Source: Dinochytrium kinnereticum (Eukaryota > Chytridiomycota > Chytridiomycetes > Chytridiales > Chytridiaceae). From it: a stretch of 41,166 nt of DNA. The notes below the pieces were generated by a model. The model was given only the letters and a program-made list of their open reading frames with translations, was not told the origin of the DNA and did not search any database. The position numbers and the translations under genes are program-made. Numbering within the stretch: the stretch's first letter is position 1; each line of letters starts with the position of its first letter. Shown piece by piece: positions 10,077 to 23,300 of the stretch. The stretch is taken from positions 1 to 41,166 of the forward strand of contig JADGJT010000201.1 of the NCBI GenBank assembly GCA_027604005.1, given 5' to 3'.

Positions 10077-12185
10077 TTACAGTGGGATGGCCTTGTCCGC
10101 CGCTTGCTGAGCGGCGGTCTTTTTCTGCCGGTCGAATTCCTTAGCAAATACTGCCTTCACCACCTTTTTCTCGGCTCGTCGCTCCTAAACAGAAAATCGC
10201 ATGAGACCTCTAACGTTAGACACAAAGACTACCTTCTTTCCAGCTTTCACAGCAGCCTTTCTCGCCCTCTTTTCCTCTTTGGTTTCTCCCTTCTTTCGGG
10301 CCTCCCCAGCGTTTTTCGCTGTCGGATATATTGTCAGATTCACGTAGAAAAAGGAAAAAAAACCCTACGTTCTTCGCCACCTTCCTCCTCATCCGACGTT
10401 ACTTTTTCCTCTGTCTCATTCTCTGCGGTCGTATCGACCTTCTGAGGCTCCTCTACGTACGGCATGCCTTTACGAAGTCTTATCCTTGGAGCGCTTTTTC
10501 GAATTTCTTTAATGAGGGCTGGGCGGTTATAGATGTTGGAGTATGTAGTCAGAACTGTCTCAACGTCCCATTTCTCTTTTTCGTCGTCCGATTTCATCAG
10601 CTCTTGATACTCGGCTTCCAACTGATCATATAACTCCTGCCCATCCTTGATATCATTTTCAGCCTCCAATACCTTCTCAACGTCTTTCTCCCCTCCTTTT
10701 AACTCCTTTCGGACACTATCCATCTGAGCCATAGGTATCACACGGTTCAGCAGCAGTTTCTTTCGTCCAACTACTTCAGTAGAGTCAAGGAAGGAATCAA
10801 AAATCTTGTCAAGGCGTTTTTGGGTTATGGCGCCAACGGGTTCATTGCTATCCACATCTTCAAACTCTTCATCTTCGTCGTCATCGTATTCTTTCTTCAT
10901 GAGCTCATCAAAGCGCTGGTCCAGAATTGTGAGGTTCTTATTACGGAACAAAGCTGAAGAAGTCATCGACATCATTGTTAACCGTTCAGCGTCATCTTGC
11001 TCATCATCGTAATCTTCGTCTGAGTCCATTCCATCTTCTTTGTATCTATGAACCACATTTGTGTTGTGAGCTCCTCACTCCATTATCCTTAGTCAGTACC
11101 TTTGATATTCCTTGTACCATTCCTCCCCCTCTTCATTCCCATGCTCTTCGGATAGATGTGGCTCAGCTGCAGAGGCATACTTTTCGGGAACAGAATCGGC
11201 ATCTAAAGCCTCAAAGAAGTCATCAATATCGTCTTCCACATATTCCTCGTCCTCCAAAGCATAAATAACTTCACGCATCGACGGCTCAATGTCCAAAACT
11301 GAATGCATCAAACATATCAGTAAGCAAGACGGTAAAGGTGGGTTGTAATATGACCAGGATTTGATTAAGACTAACCTGAAACATGAGCCTCTCGATTCAT
11401 CATGCCAATTTCATCTTCGCTGCGGGAACCAAGAACTCCGGAGGGCAGGTCAAATGTAACTTTACGCTTAGGAGCCTCACTCATGGCATCGCTCGCATCA
11501 TTATCCTATTGGAAGCTAATGTTAAATAACTAAAGTGGCCAAAGTAATCCTCACCAAAAACCTGATGCCAGCCTTTGGCGCCTTCTTTCCAGCAGTCGAT
11601 GCATTGACAAAAACGGCACTGGGATCGGTGCCAATGGGCTTGAGATGTTGCAGGTAGTCATAGGATGCTTGATCTTTGAAAAAGATGCCGTAGTTTATGG
11701 CATCTGTCCCTGAGTCCATGGGATCTTGGGCCGCTGGCACCGCATGCAGCTTGCCCTTCGTCTTTTGACCCTTTACCTCTTCTCCGCTCTCTTCATTTTC
11801 TTCTTCATCCTCCTCATCGTCATCGTCAGTCCACTCTTCGTCATCATCAAAACCGATCTCCCCCTCTTCGCCACCGAAATCCAAATCGTCTTCATCCTCC
11901 TCATCATAATCGGACACTTCGTCATAGTCATAGTCAACATCCGGTACCTCCAGGCCCTTCCCTTTCTGTTATTTCCAAGTAGCGACGGGCAGGACGATCA
12001 GCACACCATCATCATATATACGCATCCAACCAACTCACCTTGAGCATGTTCAGGCTTGTGGGTACAGGTTTCAGCACCCGCTTCGAGGCATTCTCATCAG
12101 CGATGGCGGGATCCCTCTGAGACCGATGCACGACCTGGTAGGTCAGCGCCTGCGACCTGTCGATGAATGGCTTCCGCTTTCCCAT
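10077..12185 (-). CDS. LTV1: LTV1, 40S ribosomal subunit assembly factor
   Basis: LTV1 is a non-ribosomal factor of pre-40S particles that is released before final subunit maturation and export. The predicted protein is 585 residues from seven exons: 12185-12039, 11965-11555, 11505-11376, 11298-11100, 11045-10369, 10318-10233 and 10184-10077. The N-terminus MGKRKPFIDRSQALTYQVVH followed by RSQRDP is the family signature. Also present are INYGIFFKDQASYDYLQHL, long Asp/Glu tracts (about residues 65-110), the conserved LDQRFDELMKKEYDDDEDEE block, and a basic C-terminus starting at PKNAGEARKKGETKEEKRAR and ending in lysine-rich coil. Length is somewhat above yeast LTV1 because of the acidic inserts. 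It lies between ALG3 and PEX3, all on the minus strand, with spacers of 247 and 232 bp. Confidence 0.93.
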
Positions 12186-12432
12186 GGTTCGCTTGAAACC
12201 GTTGAGGTGCAAGGGTGAGAAAGAAAAAAAAATGAGTAGGATGACAATTCTGGTCCAATTGGCGAACATTCAGTGTTTTGGGCCACAGAAGCGGCAGCTC
12301 AGTGAAAAGTAAAGCCTTTCGACTCCGAGTATCTGTCTAATTTTTTCCAGAGTTAAACGGCCCGCGAAAAGATTGAGACTGAGCATTGAGGAGGAGGTGA
12401 AAGACGTGCACAGGCATAGGATCAAACGTTTA

Positions 12433-14054
12433 TCATTGTTTCTTCTTCCTTTCGGGGGCTAATGTGAAAAGTCCAAAGAGCAGTATGCAATGGCTGACAA
12501 GCAAGAGGAGGGACGACACATTGGTGGACGGATACACGTTCCAGCAGTACTCAATAACCACCAAAAGAGCTATCTTGACCAGTACATGTATACTTGTTCG
12601 CCAAAGCAAGTATGGCAAGGTGTGAAAGTACCATGAGTAGAACTGGTAGTGCAGGCTTCGTGCAAATACAATGCCGATGTAGTTGGATACAAACATAATG
12701 AGGAGTATACCTTTTTTTAAATTATTATAAGGGGTATAAGATGAAGTAACCTGCAACAAAATGGGATTTGAAGATAAAACATTCGAAATACTCACGATCG
12801 GGATCCACAACAAATGTTCTCTTTTGCCCTAAGCCTTTCCAAACGAATCCAAAAAATCCAGACCTTGCATGTGTAAACAAGCAGAGATTGCATCCCGACT
12901 AAAGAAACTCACCTATACCATTTAAAAAATACGAAGTATCCCAAAGTTGCAAGATGGCATGCCAACAGAAACACCGCAAAAGGTCTACCAACAAAGACTT
13001 CTTCAGGGACAAACCGCCAGTTGACCGTCCATTGAAACATGAAGATTCTCGAAAACTCAAAGGCGCGAGACAGATAGCTCCATGGGCTATTAAGCAGAAA
13101 GGGAAGTCCAAGACCAGCCTGAATTGCGACGGCTACAATAGCATTTCTGATAGATCTGTATAAACCCACTGCCTCGTACGTTAGCAGTGCAAAGCCAGGC
13201 GCAAAAAGTAGAATATTCATCTTGATAGACAATGCTAAGCTACACTCGATAACATAAATACGGAATTAAAACAGGCAATTATTGTGTTTCAACATGCAAA
13301 CATAAAAAGCACATATCCTCACCTATATATGACAGCTGCGAGGGTCCATCTTCCCCGGCACATTGCCAAAATGCAGACGTACAACAACAGCATTGCGACA
13401 GGATCGTTAAACAATCTCAGAACAAAGATGGAATGCATCCTCTTTGACAAAACGGTTGCTATCAAAGCCACGAGTGGCACCTATAACATGAAAAGAGCTG
13501 ATAAGACCAGGAAACATGTTTTTTATTTCTTATATTTTAAACATTGGATGAGAGCTTACCATTTTAGACTGACGATAAAGTAATGACACCGTGACTGTCG
13601 TCAAAACCGATAATAATGCAAAGATCAATTGAGCAAGTTGAATGTCTTTTCCGGCGGACGTGATGGAGGAGAGAAACGAAAAGACGTACACGAATCCGGC
13701 AGGATATCTTCAATAAAGGAATGACAGAAGGGAATGTTTAAGCTGGAAGCCAAGTTTCTTCTGGTAATAATACTTCAAATGACTTACACGAGTGGGCCAG
13801 TATCTCCGGATAGCTTTGCATAATCTCTTTCTCCAGCCATGAATCCACCAACCTCTTGCATGTAAGCCCTCCAGTCAATCTCGGTGTCTGTTGACAATTG
13901 CACATCGTCAGCATCCTGTATTGGTTTCCCAGGCAATGACTTGACCATAGCATATGGTATCATCAAGCTTACATTTGACTTTCCATATAATCCCTAAGCA
14001 TAGGGTAGCCTCGACCGCAACTAGGGCGACAATGAGGGCATTTTTTAAAGACAT
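12433..14054 (-). CDS. ALG3: ALG3, dolichyl-P-Man:Man5GlcNAc2-PP-dolichol alpha-1,3-mannosyltransferase
   Basis: ALG3 adds the first lumenal mannose to the lipid-linked N-glycan precursor in the ER membrane. The predicted protein is 386 residues from seven exons: 14054-13973, 13887-13788, 13707-13560, 13480-13323, 13239-12913, 12863-12796 and 12710-12433. Hallmark blocks appear in order: [73 protein letters not shown], and [20 protein letters not shown] followed by FHTLPYLL. It has many hydrophobic helices. The last four residues are KKKQ, which fits a KKXX-type ER retrieval signal. The exon 6 to 7 junction was set by reading frame: an upstream acceptor would introduce a stop, so the acceptor is at 12711. 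The ATG is only 48 nt downstream of the ASCC2 stop codon. Confidence 0.94.
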
Positions 14055-14102
14055 TTTTCTGTACCAACTGGACAACCAGAAACTGGCGCATTATTATTTT
14101 TC

Positions 14103-17043
14103 TTAGTCCTTGGGGCCACCCATTCCCCGTGCCATCTTTCGTGAATGGCCGTCACGACGATTATGCTTACCATGACCGCCACCCCTAGTCCCACCCCTGC
14201 CAGCACCCCTTCCTCCTCTTTCACCACCGCGGCCACGAGATCTAGATGAAGATATGCCACCACGATTGGCATTATAACCACTTGCCGTACCCTCCTCCTC
14301 TGATTCCTCCTCTTCTCCCCTCTCTTCTTCCTCACCATTGGATCTTCCTGACCACCGTGTCTGTCCTGTAGGGAGCTGATTCTGGTTGCCTTTCCATTCA
14401 GCCTTTTCTTCAAGAGCTCGGAGTTTGCGAGGCTGTACAGAAAGTGTAATGAGTATTTCAAAATCAAAACAAAACAATTAACAACCGACAAAAATAAAAA
14501 GAAGAAAAGGGCTTCTATCTCACTCACATCTCTCAAAGCCATTTTATACCATCCTTCAATCTGCTCATCTGAAAGACCAGTTTGAAGGCGCAATTTTCCG
14601 CGTTCTGCAGTTTTTCGGCTTCCAATCTCAAATACTTTCGTGTTTCCAGACGCATATAGCTGTGTAAGCACTCCCTCTTCCGGTCTCTCATCGGTAGTTG
14701 GCAAAGGAGCTTTCGTTCGGTTAGTAGATGTAATAGCAGTCTCAGCCTCGTCTAGCATCCGCAATTCAATAGTGCCTGCTAGCTTAATGTCCGTCGAATC
14801 ATAGGTATCGTCATATTCATCGTCGTAGAGCGCCTCAAAGGCGGCTGCCTCCTCTTGGTCGATTGCTTTTACCCGGTTCAGAATTGCATTTTTCATATCA
14901 TCAGAAACACCATCTGGTCTTAAGGTACCGGCCGTTTTCCTAAAACGCGAGAATGATTAGGGAGCAGTCAGAAAGCGTCGATTCAACTATACACAGTAAA
15001 CTCACTCTTTCTTTCCAAAAATGACCTTATCTTTATCGATCCCTCCTCTACTAAAGATATCAAACTCATCATTATCAAAGATATTCTTTCTTTGAGAGAG
15101 GACGCCTGAGTCCTTCGACACCTCTCTGGACTTTTGCATCACCTTAACTGGGATAGGAGACGGTTTATCCACTGGTGATGTCCGAGGCAGTGACCTATCC
15201 AGCTTTTGAATGTATTCCGGAAGGTTATTTTCTAGGACCTTCATAATGACGGCCTCCGTATCGTTGTTCAGTGCCTTCAAGCATGCCTAAAAGTTCATAA
15301 GGAATAATGTATTCAGATGTCGATACCTCTATGAATCCTTCTCCCAATTCGGGGAAGAGATCTTGAACTTGGGATATTAACGAGCTCGACTTTATGTAAT
15401 CATCATCATTGCCCGACTACCGAGGAATAAATCATTAGCCTCAAGAACTGCTGTCAGCGTCTAACCTGATCGCCATATATTTCAGAGGACTGCTTTGCTT
15501 TTTGGCGTGAAACGTTCTGTCGCTCCTTTTTCTTGTTTACTCTTATTCTCCTGATGTCCGCATTGCCAGTAAACATAAGGATCTGCTCTAATGACAAAAC
15601 AAGATATGAAAGCCTAGACATATCATGGTCCTCTGCCTGCGTGCTCTGAAGATGCTGTAGTCTATCTCCGAGACCAGCCTCAATCTCAAGATCCAGCAGA
15701 AGCGGAGCATCATGAAGGAATGTAACTGGCCCATCGAACTGGCTTGCATGAAGAAGAGTACTGAGGATATTAAAAAGCCTTTCAGACCTCTCTTCATCGA
15801 AAATAGTGTCGTCGTCACGTTCCGTCGGAATTATACCACATAATTCAGAATGGGGCAGCTTGAACGGCAAGAAGAAGCTGGCATCCAAAATCGCATCCAG
15901 AAGGGCAAGAGTTGATAGTTTGAGCTCAGTGGCACTGTCCGATTGGACGCCTCTGGTGGGATCTGAAATGATGATATTGGCGATATCGTAGCACCCTTGA
16001 AGACTCTCGAGGAAACTGGCATTCCCCAGAAGTAAATCTGAAAGCCGCGGATCATTGATGCTTCCACGAACAAGTGCCTCAAAACTCAGCAAGGCATCCA
16101 TAAGGATTCGAATCTCTAGCTCCGGCTCATTAATATCTCGTGGATCCTCTGGCCCATTTAAACTTGATAAGCTCCCTGAACTTCCTCCAACCACAACTTG
16201 ACTTGAGCTTTCTTTGCCCTTTCCCTTTCCTCCTGATTTGGATTTTTCAGTCCGCTTTTGAATGGTACGAACGCAGCCGACAAAGAAGTCACAGGCATCC
16301 GTGAAATCCGATAGCAACCATGAGCACGCATCAATGGCGCTAGTGAGAACTTTGGCCATTTCTTCAGAATTTGAAGAAGAAAAGACTCTGCAGACATCCA
16401 TCAGCCGGGTAAGTGTGAAGGGAAAGTATTGAATGTCGCTTGGCAAGACCTCGTTTCCCATAATAATACGAGCACCGTCCATTGATCTAGAAAACCGCAA
16501 GCCTTGCATCTCCACACTCATTTTCCTCAACACAGCGAGGGTATACTTGCAGACTTCCCTCTCGAGATTGAGAAGGTCCGAATGAGATGCGGCCGACAGA
16601 AACGTTCGAGGCTCGTCTTGTGCGCCATGATCGATAAACAGCGCACGAGTCCTCAGAACCCATTCCGCGTGAACCGCACAATAGCTATCCAAAAAGGAAG
16701 TCAGGTCTGTATCAGCCGCATGGGACCCCAGTACCATGGCCCATAATTGCGAGTCATCCAACGCCAACAATCGACTGAGGCTACATGAAAGGAGCTTCAA
16801 TGTGCCAATGCAAAGAGCCGCATCGCCGCCTACAGGATCCGCATGCCGTGCAGATCTTGATGAATTTGCGTCCTTGAATCTAACGTATGGAACAAACTGG
16901 ATATGTGTCCGTTGATCTGCCTTCGTCATGGTGCTCCTAGTCCCTAAAACAAGTTTTTTCACCAAGACAGCCTTCAGACAATCCTTTTTTGAATAACATT
17001 TACAGTATCTTTGCCACGAAAACACCTCAGCATTTGCAGCCAT
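14103..17043 (-). CDS. ASCC2: ASCC2, CUE-domain subunit of the ASC-1 / ribosome quality trigger complex
   Basis: ASCC2 binds K63-linked ubiquitin through its CUE domain and recruits the ASCC3 helicase to alkylation damage or collided ribosomes. The predicted protein is 896 residues from five exons: 17043-15466, 15416-15327, 15286-15006, 14939-14528 and 14432-14103. The N-terminal half is the helical ASCC2 region (HIQFVPYVRFKD near its start). The CUE domain spans about residues 535-580, with QVQDLFPELGEGFIEACLKA followed by LNNDTEAVIMKVLENNLP. A downstream YDDEYDDTYDSTD acidic block is characteristic of ASCC2. The C-terminus is an Arg/Gly-rich tail ending KHNRRDGHSRKMARGMGGPK. The first 38 residues before MTKADQR (ATG at 16929) are not obviously conserved, so translation could start there. 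It diverges from the giant coiled-coil gene. Confidence 0.9.
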
Positions 17044-17347
17044 GGCCACACGACCAACACGTACCAGGATGATAAACGGTACCTGTGCTTGAGTCAGCCT
17101 TTTGGCTCAGATGCCCGGCCGCGAGGCATTGCCATGCCGCCGCCCGCAATTGAGTGAATATAGTCGCTGAGACCACATCGCACTTAACCTCAGCTTTGAT
17201 CACTAACGTAGTCGTGTCAACGGATTCATGGTACCTGCGATAGTCGCTGTATGGTGAAAGGTCCGAGTACCTACGGTGTCGCTGGCGGCCTCATGCACTT
17301 CGTGCAGCATCTCCATTTGTCACACAAGTACACTGGATGGTTCTCAG
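17044..17347. promoter_or_regulatory. Divergent promoter region, ASCC2 and giant coiled-coil gene
   Basis: This spacer of 304 bp separates the two divergent start codons. It is GC-richer than most spacers here. I saw no TATA box and no recognisable operator. It must contain both promoters if the start codons are right. Confidence 0.45.
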
Positions 17348-20300
17348 ATGAGTGCCGACAACGTGCGAACAGCTGAGCGTCCAGTCGCCATGACTGCCGC
17401 TGCGGCCACGGATTGGGAGAGAGAGGTGGCGGAACATCAGCTCACGAAGGCGCTCCTCGATCAGGCGCTGCTGGAGCTGCGGCATGCAAGAGCAAAGCTG
17501 GACGATTTGAGGTAAGGATCTGACCCTGTCGCCCTCAAGCAGGCATTGATACCACCTACGTCTTTGGTAGATCTGAGCCTTACTCGGCCCTCGCTGTGAA
17601 CTCATCGCTTCAGACCGCAATCGCAGAGCTCAACTTGGAGCTAAGCTCATCTAACCTTAAGAACCAAAAGCTACAGCTGGCGTTAGAAGAATCCGAACGA
17701 GAGAGGACACATGCACTGCACAACTCTAGAATAAGCGAAGAGGTGCGGCAGGATTCAGAGAACAAGCTTGAAGTTTATTTACAGGAGAGGACGGCTGATA
17801 AGCTGCGAATCCTTGAACTGGACACGGCGTTGGAATCATCGAGGCGGGAACTGGAGGGCGCCAACGCAGCCAGAGATGACCTCTTAAAAAGATGCAAAAC
17901 GCTGGAATCGGCAAAGGATGTTTTGGCGTCTTCTGGTGGTGAAATGGCTCAGGAGCTAGAAAGCAGTCATTTATGTGCCCGCTGTGGGTCGCTTTTGACG
18001 GACAGCCCATCACATTTAGGGGCTTTTGAAGAGTTGCAGGGAGAGCGCGCTATCCTTATCAATTCCAAGAAATTTCTGGAGGAGTCTAGGGATAATCTTG
18101 TCAAGCAGGTATTCAGTCTTTTTTTTTACCTGACTAACTCCTCGTATTAGCTTCAGTCTGAGAGAGATTCTCACCTGAACACTGCTGAGGAAAAAGCAGC
18201 CTTGGAGCTGAGGATAAGGGCTATGAAAGTTGAAAACACTGACCTTCAGCAGCGCGTGCAGTCCTACATGCAACTTTCAGAAGACAGGCAGCGGATCATT
18301 CTTGGGCATTGCGAATTGCTCCAGCAGTTCATGATCAAGCACGTTTCCAACGCAGATGAAGCTATGGTCAACCTTCAGAGCAGAATGTCGGAGATATTCG
18401 CAGTCTTTATCGATTTGCTCTCGGCGTTCCACTTAGTTACTATAGAGATGTCTGGAGAATCCGATGCCACCCATCCATGCAGCGTTGGAAGTAGTTTAGG
18501 GGTGTACTTAGAAGGCGTGGAAACACAGCTGAGAAGCATTCATGACTCATGTAAGGGCTACCTCCTAACAAGATTTGGGGATAAAGCACTAGACGAGCTA
18601 GAGATAGCCCTTAGCGAGCCGCCAACTCAATCTCTTTCACGGTCGCTATCCGGTAACCTTAGCCCGACCATTCGCAGCAACTCTACACCCTTCCTCCTCC
18701 TACCTGAGGCATCCAGTATATTGGAACGAATACGCCTGACCCTAGGATTTCCCTCCTTGAGAAAGGCGGGACCCGCAATTAGGACGCAGTCAAGCCATTC
18801 TTTAGACCTCGTTCGCACAGGCTCTATCGAAAATACTTTTGGTTCCGAGCTCTTTCGACCCAAATTACGGGAGCTCATCTGGGCCTTACTCTTTCAAGGA
18901 CGGGAGAATAATGTAACTTCGAACCTATCCGACAATTCTGCAGAAGAGGCGGATCGTCTAGCGAAAGCAAGCGTTTCTAGTGCTGTTCGCATCTTAGCAG
19001 ATAAGAAGAAGGAGAAGATGGAGTTATTGGCAGAGTTTGAATCTCTCGGTGCTGAGTTTCTTTCGAAAGCACGACCGGAGAAGGGTGCGGAATCTGAGCA
19101 ACGGCTAGGGGAGCCAAAATTAAAGGAGGAAACCCTTCTAGGCGATGCTTTGCTATCAGAAACAAACGGTGGATTGAATGTGCGAGAAAAAAGTGAAGAT
19201 CTTTCCGAGATACCGGCGGTCGCGGGAGACTCTCTACGTTGGAGAGCAAAGGGTACGCTTTATGTTGGAAAAAGATTCCTTCCGCACTCTGCCAGTTATC
19301 TAACAAATTTTTGCCTTCCCCTATATCGTTACTCTAGAACTTCAAGCTAGCCCTCAGCTTTTGCATCATGTTCAGTGCACGGAAAACATTGCTGAGTCCT
19401 CAAATGTTGAAGGGCCCTCCGTTGGGATGGAGTATTTTGATAAATCTCCTCAGGGACTCTCGTTAACTGCTCAAGACAACTTCAAAGAACGGATAAAACT
19501 GCTGGAGCTTGCATTAGAAAAGGAGCGAGAACGCGTGCCAGATCTTTTAAATGAGTTGAAAGTTCAATCCGAACAACTTTCACAGATCGATTATGAGAGG
19601 CAATATGAAGAGATTATAAATAAGCTGAATCAAGATAAAGACGATCTCGCGCTTAAAGCAGCTCAAGCTGAGACTCGATTGGAGACAACAATCCGTTTAC
19701 TGCAAGAATCCTCGGCTGCGGCTGAAATTCTTCAGAAAGTAAATGAAGAGCTTTTGCTGAATATAAATTCATTGAAATCAGAGGCGGCACATGTGGCTGA
19801 GGAAGTTGCAGCAAAGGAAACACGACGTGAGGAAGAAATTCAAGCATTGCATTTAAGAGAACGGGAGCTAGAGGACAAGCTTCAGAGGTCGCTGGCAGAA
19901 TCTAGATTACACGCTTCAAACCAGATGCTTGTAGAAAGGAATCTTAACGAGCATTTGGAGAAAACACGGATACTTCTATCGTCTGCTCAGCCTTCACAAG
20001 ATCTTCTATCGCAGCTGCAGGAAGTTGAAGTGCGAAAACTAGAACTTGAAAAGGATATTGTTTTAAAGATCGAGGACTCCAGAATCGCGATCGAAAAGCG
20101 TGTCGAGCTTGAGGAGAAATTAGAAGAGATGTTAGAGAAATTGAAGCATATTCAAATGCTTAACGATTCCCTTACTTCGGAAAACGAGCATCTTCTTCTA
20201 AGAAAGTTAGAATTGGAGCGGATTCTGGCTCAAAAGGCGCCCGATTTAGAAGGGTTCAAAAGTGGGGGTAGAAACATGACTGTTAAGGACTCGCAGAAGT

Positions 20301-23300
20301 TTTCAAGTGACGTTGAGGTGAATACTGATAGGTATGTGGCTATTGACGAAGAGTCCAAGACTATAAAGGATATTCAGCTTATCGGTGTGCCCGATAACTC
20401 CGTTAAGGATTTCCGACTTGAACCAAGTATTGTGCTTCGTGCTTCAAGAGAAGTGGAAACTGACCTGAGAATGAACGATATTGTTGATGGGATCACCTAC
20501 GAGAAGCTGGAAAGATCGTTAAACGAGGAGAGAGATGCTTCCAAGTTTGCAGTGCGAAGCCTGCAGGACATGCTAAGAGAAAAAGGGCTGGAAGTTAGCA
20601 AAGCTCTACTTGAGGTTCAAAATGGGAAAGCACTTAAATCGAAGCTTCAAGATCATTTTGCTAAAGTTTTAGAGGATATAGAGCAGGATTCTGTCGCATT
20701 GCTGGAAGACATCAAAATACTCCTGCAAGAGTTTGAGATTACGATCACGGAGCCATGCCCCGAGAAATTTAAATCCGCTGTGTTCAAAAAGCCTGTCATT
20801 CAGAGCCTTTTGCAACAATTACATTTTACACAGCTAGACTACCGGCAGTCCCTTTCATTCCTTGTTGAAGCTATTGCGACTTCGCAGACGTTAAATAAAC
20901 GAGTCAAGGATGGCTCCCCGATGCCGCTCTCGGTGTCGATCGGGATTCTAATGAAATCGATTCCTAATATCCTACAGGATCTCTCGGAAAGCAAGAAGCT
21001 TCCGCAGCCGGTGAAGAATGTGTCGAATGAAGCAATAGTGGAAGCTAATCGAAAGAATCAACTTCGGATTCTCGAGGAGGTACTGAGTGAAAAGAAGTCT
21101 TCGGAAGCAGAGCTCGAAAAGGCGATTGGGCTTTTAAAAATCTCTAGAGACGAGAAAAATGTTCTTGCGGGGCAACTCAGCATTATCAAGATTGAGCTGG
21201 AAGAGGAAAGAACCCAACGGCTTTTTGTCGAAGAAAGGCGCTTGCAGGACCAAAATGTACTGGCTGTCGCCGAGGCCGAGCGTGTCGCACTCGAATCTAA
21301 ATTAAAAGAACTCGAGGAGTTGCATGAACTCTCAATTACCGATAAGGCTATGCTATCGACTGAAATCAGCGCTCTAAGGCTCGAAGCTGATCACGAGAGA
21401 CGGTTGAAGATGTCTCTAGAGGAACTGAATTCCGAGTTACAAGGGTCAGTAGATAACCTCATACTACAACTCGAAGCGGCTCGGCTAGCCTCTGTGGACA
21501 AATTTACAGAGAGAGCTGAAGGCGCCCAAAATGCTATATCTTTCGAGCCTGGGCCGAATGAGCTAGAGGCGCCGCTGAAAGAAGCAAATGACTCTTTGCT
21601 CACCACTAGGAGGGCCTTACACGAGGAATGCGTTAAGGTCAATCAGCTTCGCAGTGATCTGTTAAATGTAAAGCATGGCTATGAGGTACGATTTTTCATG
21701 ATCCGCAATACTCACCTCATAAAACAGGTTAAAATTCTGGAAACTGAGGCAAAGTGCAAGAGTTCGGAGGAATTAGCAGCGAATCTACGTAAGAAACTGG
21801 AGATCGTTGAGGTTTGTATCCAAAAATTTTAAATTTGAGTTCTTTCCGCGTTATTTTTTTTGATTTATTATCACTCGCTTTTTAGGCTTGTTAATTTATA
21901 TTGTGTCATTTATTCATATAGAAAGAGCTCGGAACCAAGCAGCAGCTTGCATCCACAGTTTCTCACGAAAGAGATTCACTCCGGGAAGAAATCAGAGATT
22001 TGAAATCGAAGGGTCGCTCTGATGTCGATCGTTTGCGTTCCGAAAATAACTCGAAAATGATCGAAATGAAAAAGCTTACATTAGAACTTGATCAGAAATT
22101 GAAAGCAGTTGTACATGAAAGGGATACGGAATTTTCTCGGATGAAGCGTCGCAATGATGCTCTGAGTAGGGAGCTTGAGATACGACAGCAGGCGTGGAGT
22201 AAAAACGAGAAGGTTATGCGGAATGAGATTGAGTTGCTCCAGCTTCAACGACGATCGTTAGTGTCGCCGGATCCGTCCACCTTAGCCCAATCTTTGGATT
22301 CTCCCACTTTGAGAGGGAGAAAAGCCGGAGGCGTTAATATGGCGAGATCTAAGTCCTTAACAGACATCTCATATCTATCGAGACTTGCCGCAGCGGACGG
22401 ATCTACGAACTCTCCTGGGGTATTTAAGAGACAAAGGGCCTTTTCAACAGTGTCGATATCAATGGCGACCCAAACGGAAGCTCCTCCTAACATGAAGGCG
22501 CAGGAGCAGCTTATGAGCATGCTTGTAACTGAGTCGTCTCACCTGAAAGCCTCCGTTGTTCTTTTAAAGAATGAATTGAAGATGAAAAATGAAAGACTTG
22601 ATGAACTCGGAGAGAGTGAAGCCCACAACCTAAACGAGATTTCTAGACTTAATCTTGTTCTACAAAATGAGACCGAAAAGCGCGGTTAGAATTCGAATTA
22701 TTCATCAATTATGAGCTAATTTGTTTTTTCAGACGAGCTCCTTTCTTACATATTCAAGCTTCAAAAAGATATGATCGATATAGAATCTCGCCAAGACTCT
22801 ACCGAGATTTCCATCGTTTCAAAATACATGCATGGATTGCGGACTATGCTCGACAAAGTTAAGCTCTTAGCAAATACGAATGACTCGTTAGTGTCATCTC
22901 TGGAGACAAAACTTCATCGATCCATTCAAGATTGTGAAGCCGAATCTGAGTTATCTTCTTTACGGCAGATCATCAAACGTCAGGAGAGGGAAATGTCTAC
23001 TCTTAAAGAATTGAAGGATAATTGGGAGAAGTCTTGCAATCAAATGTGTCACGTATTGGAAGAGGAGCGTGAACAGCTTCAAGAAACTAAGCGAGCTTTA
23101 AAGAAGGCAATTGAAGATCTTACAAAGGAGCAGTCCAATTCAGAGATGAAGTCGATGGAGCTAAAGACTTCATTGATGTCGATGTCGGTCTCTTCGAAAA
23201 CCAAGGTGACTAAATTGGAACAGATCAACTCCACCAATAAGGACGGCCTCGATGAAGCCCGCGCCACTATCCTAGACCTTGAGAGTAAATTAGAAGAATT

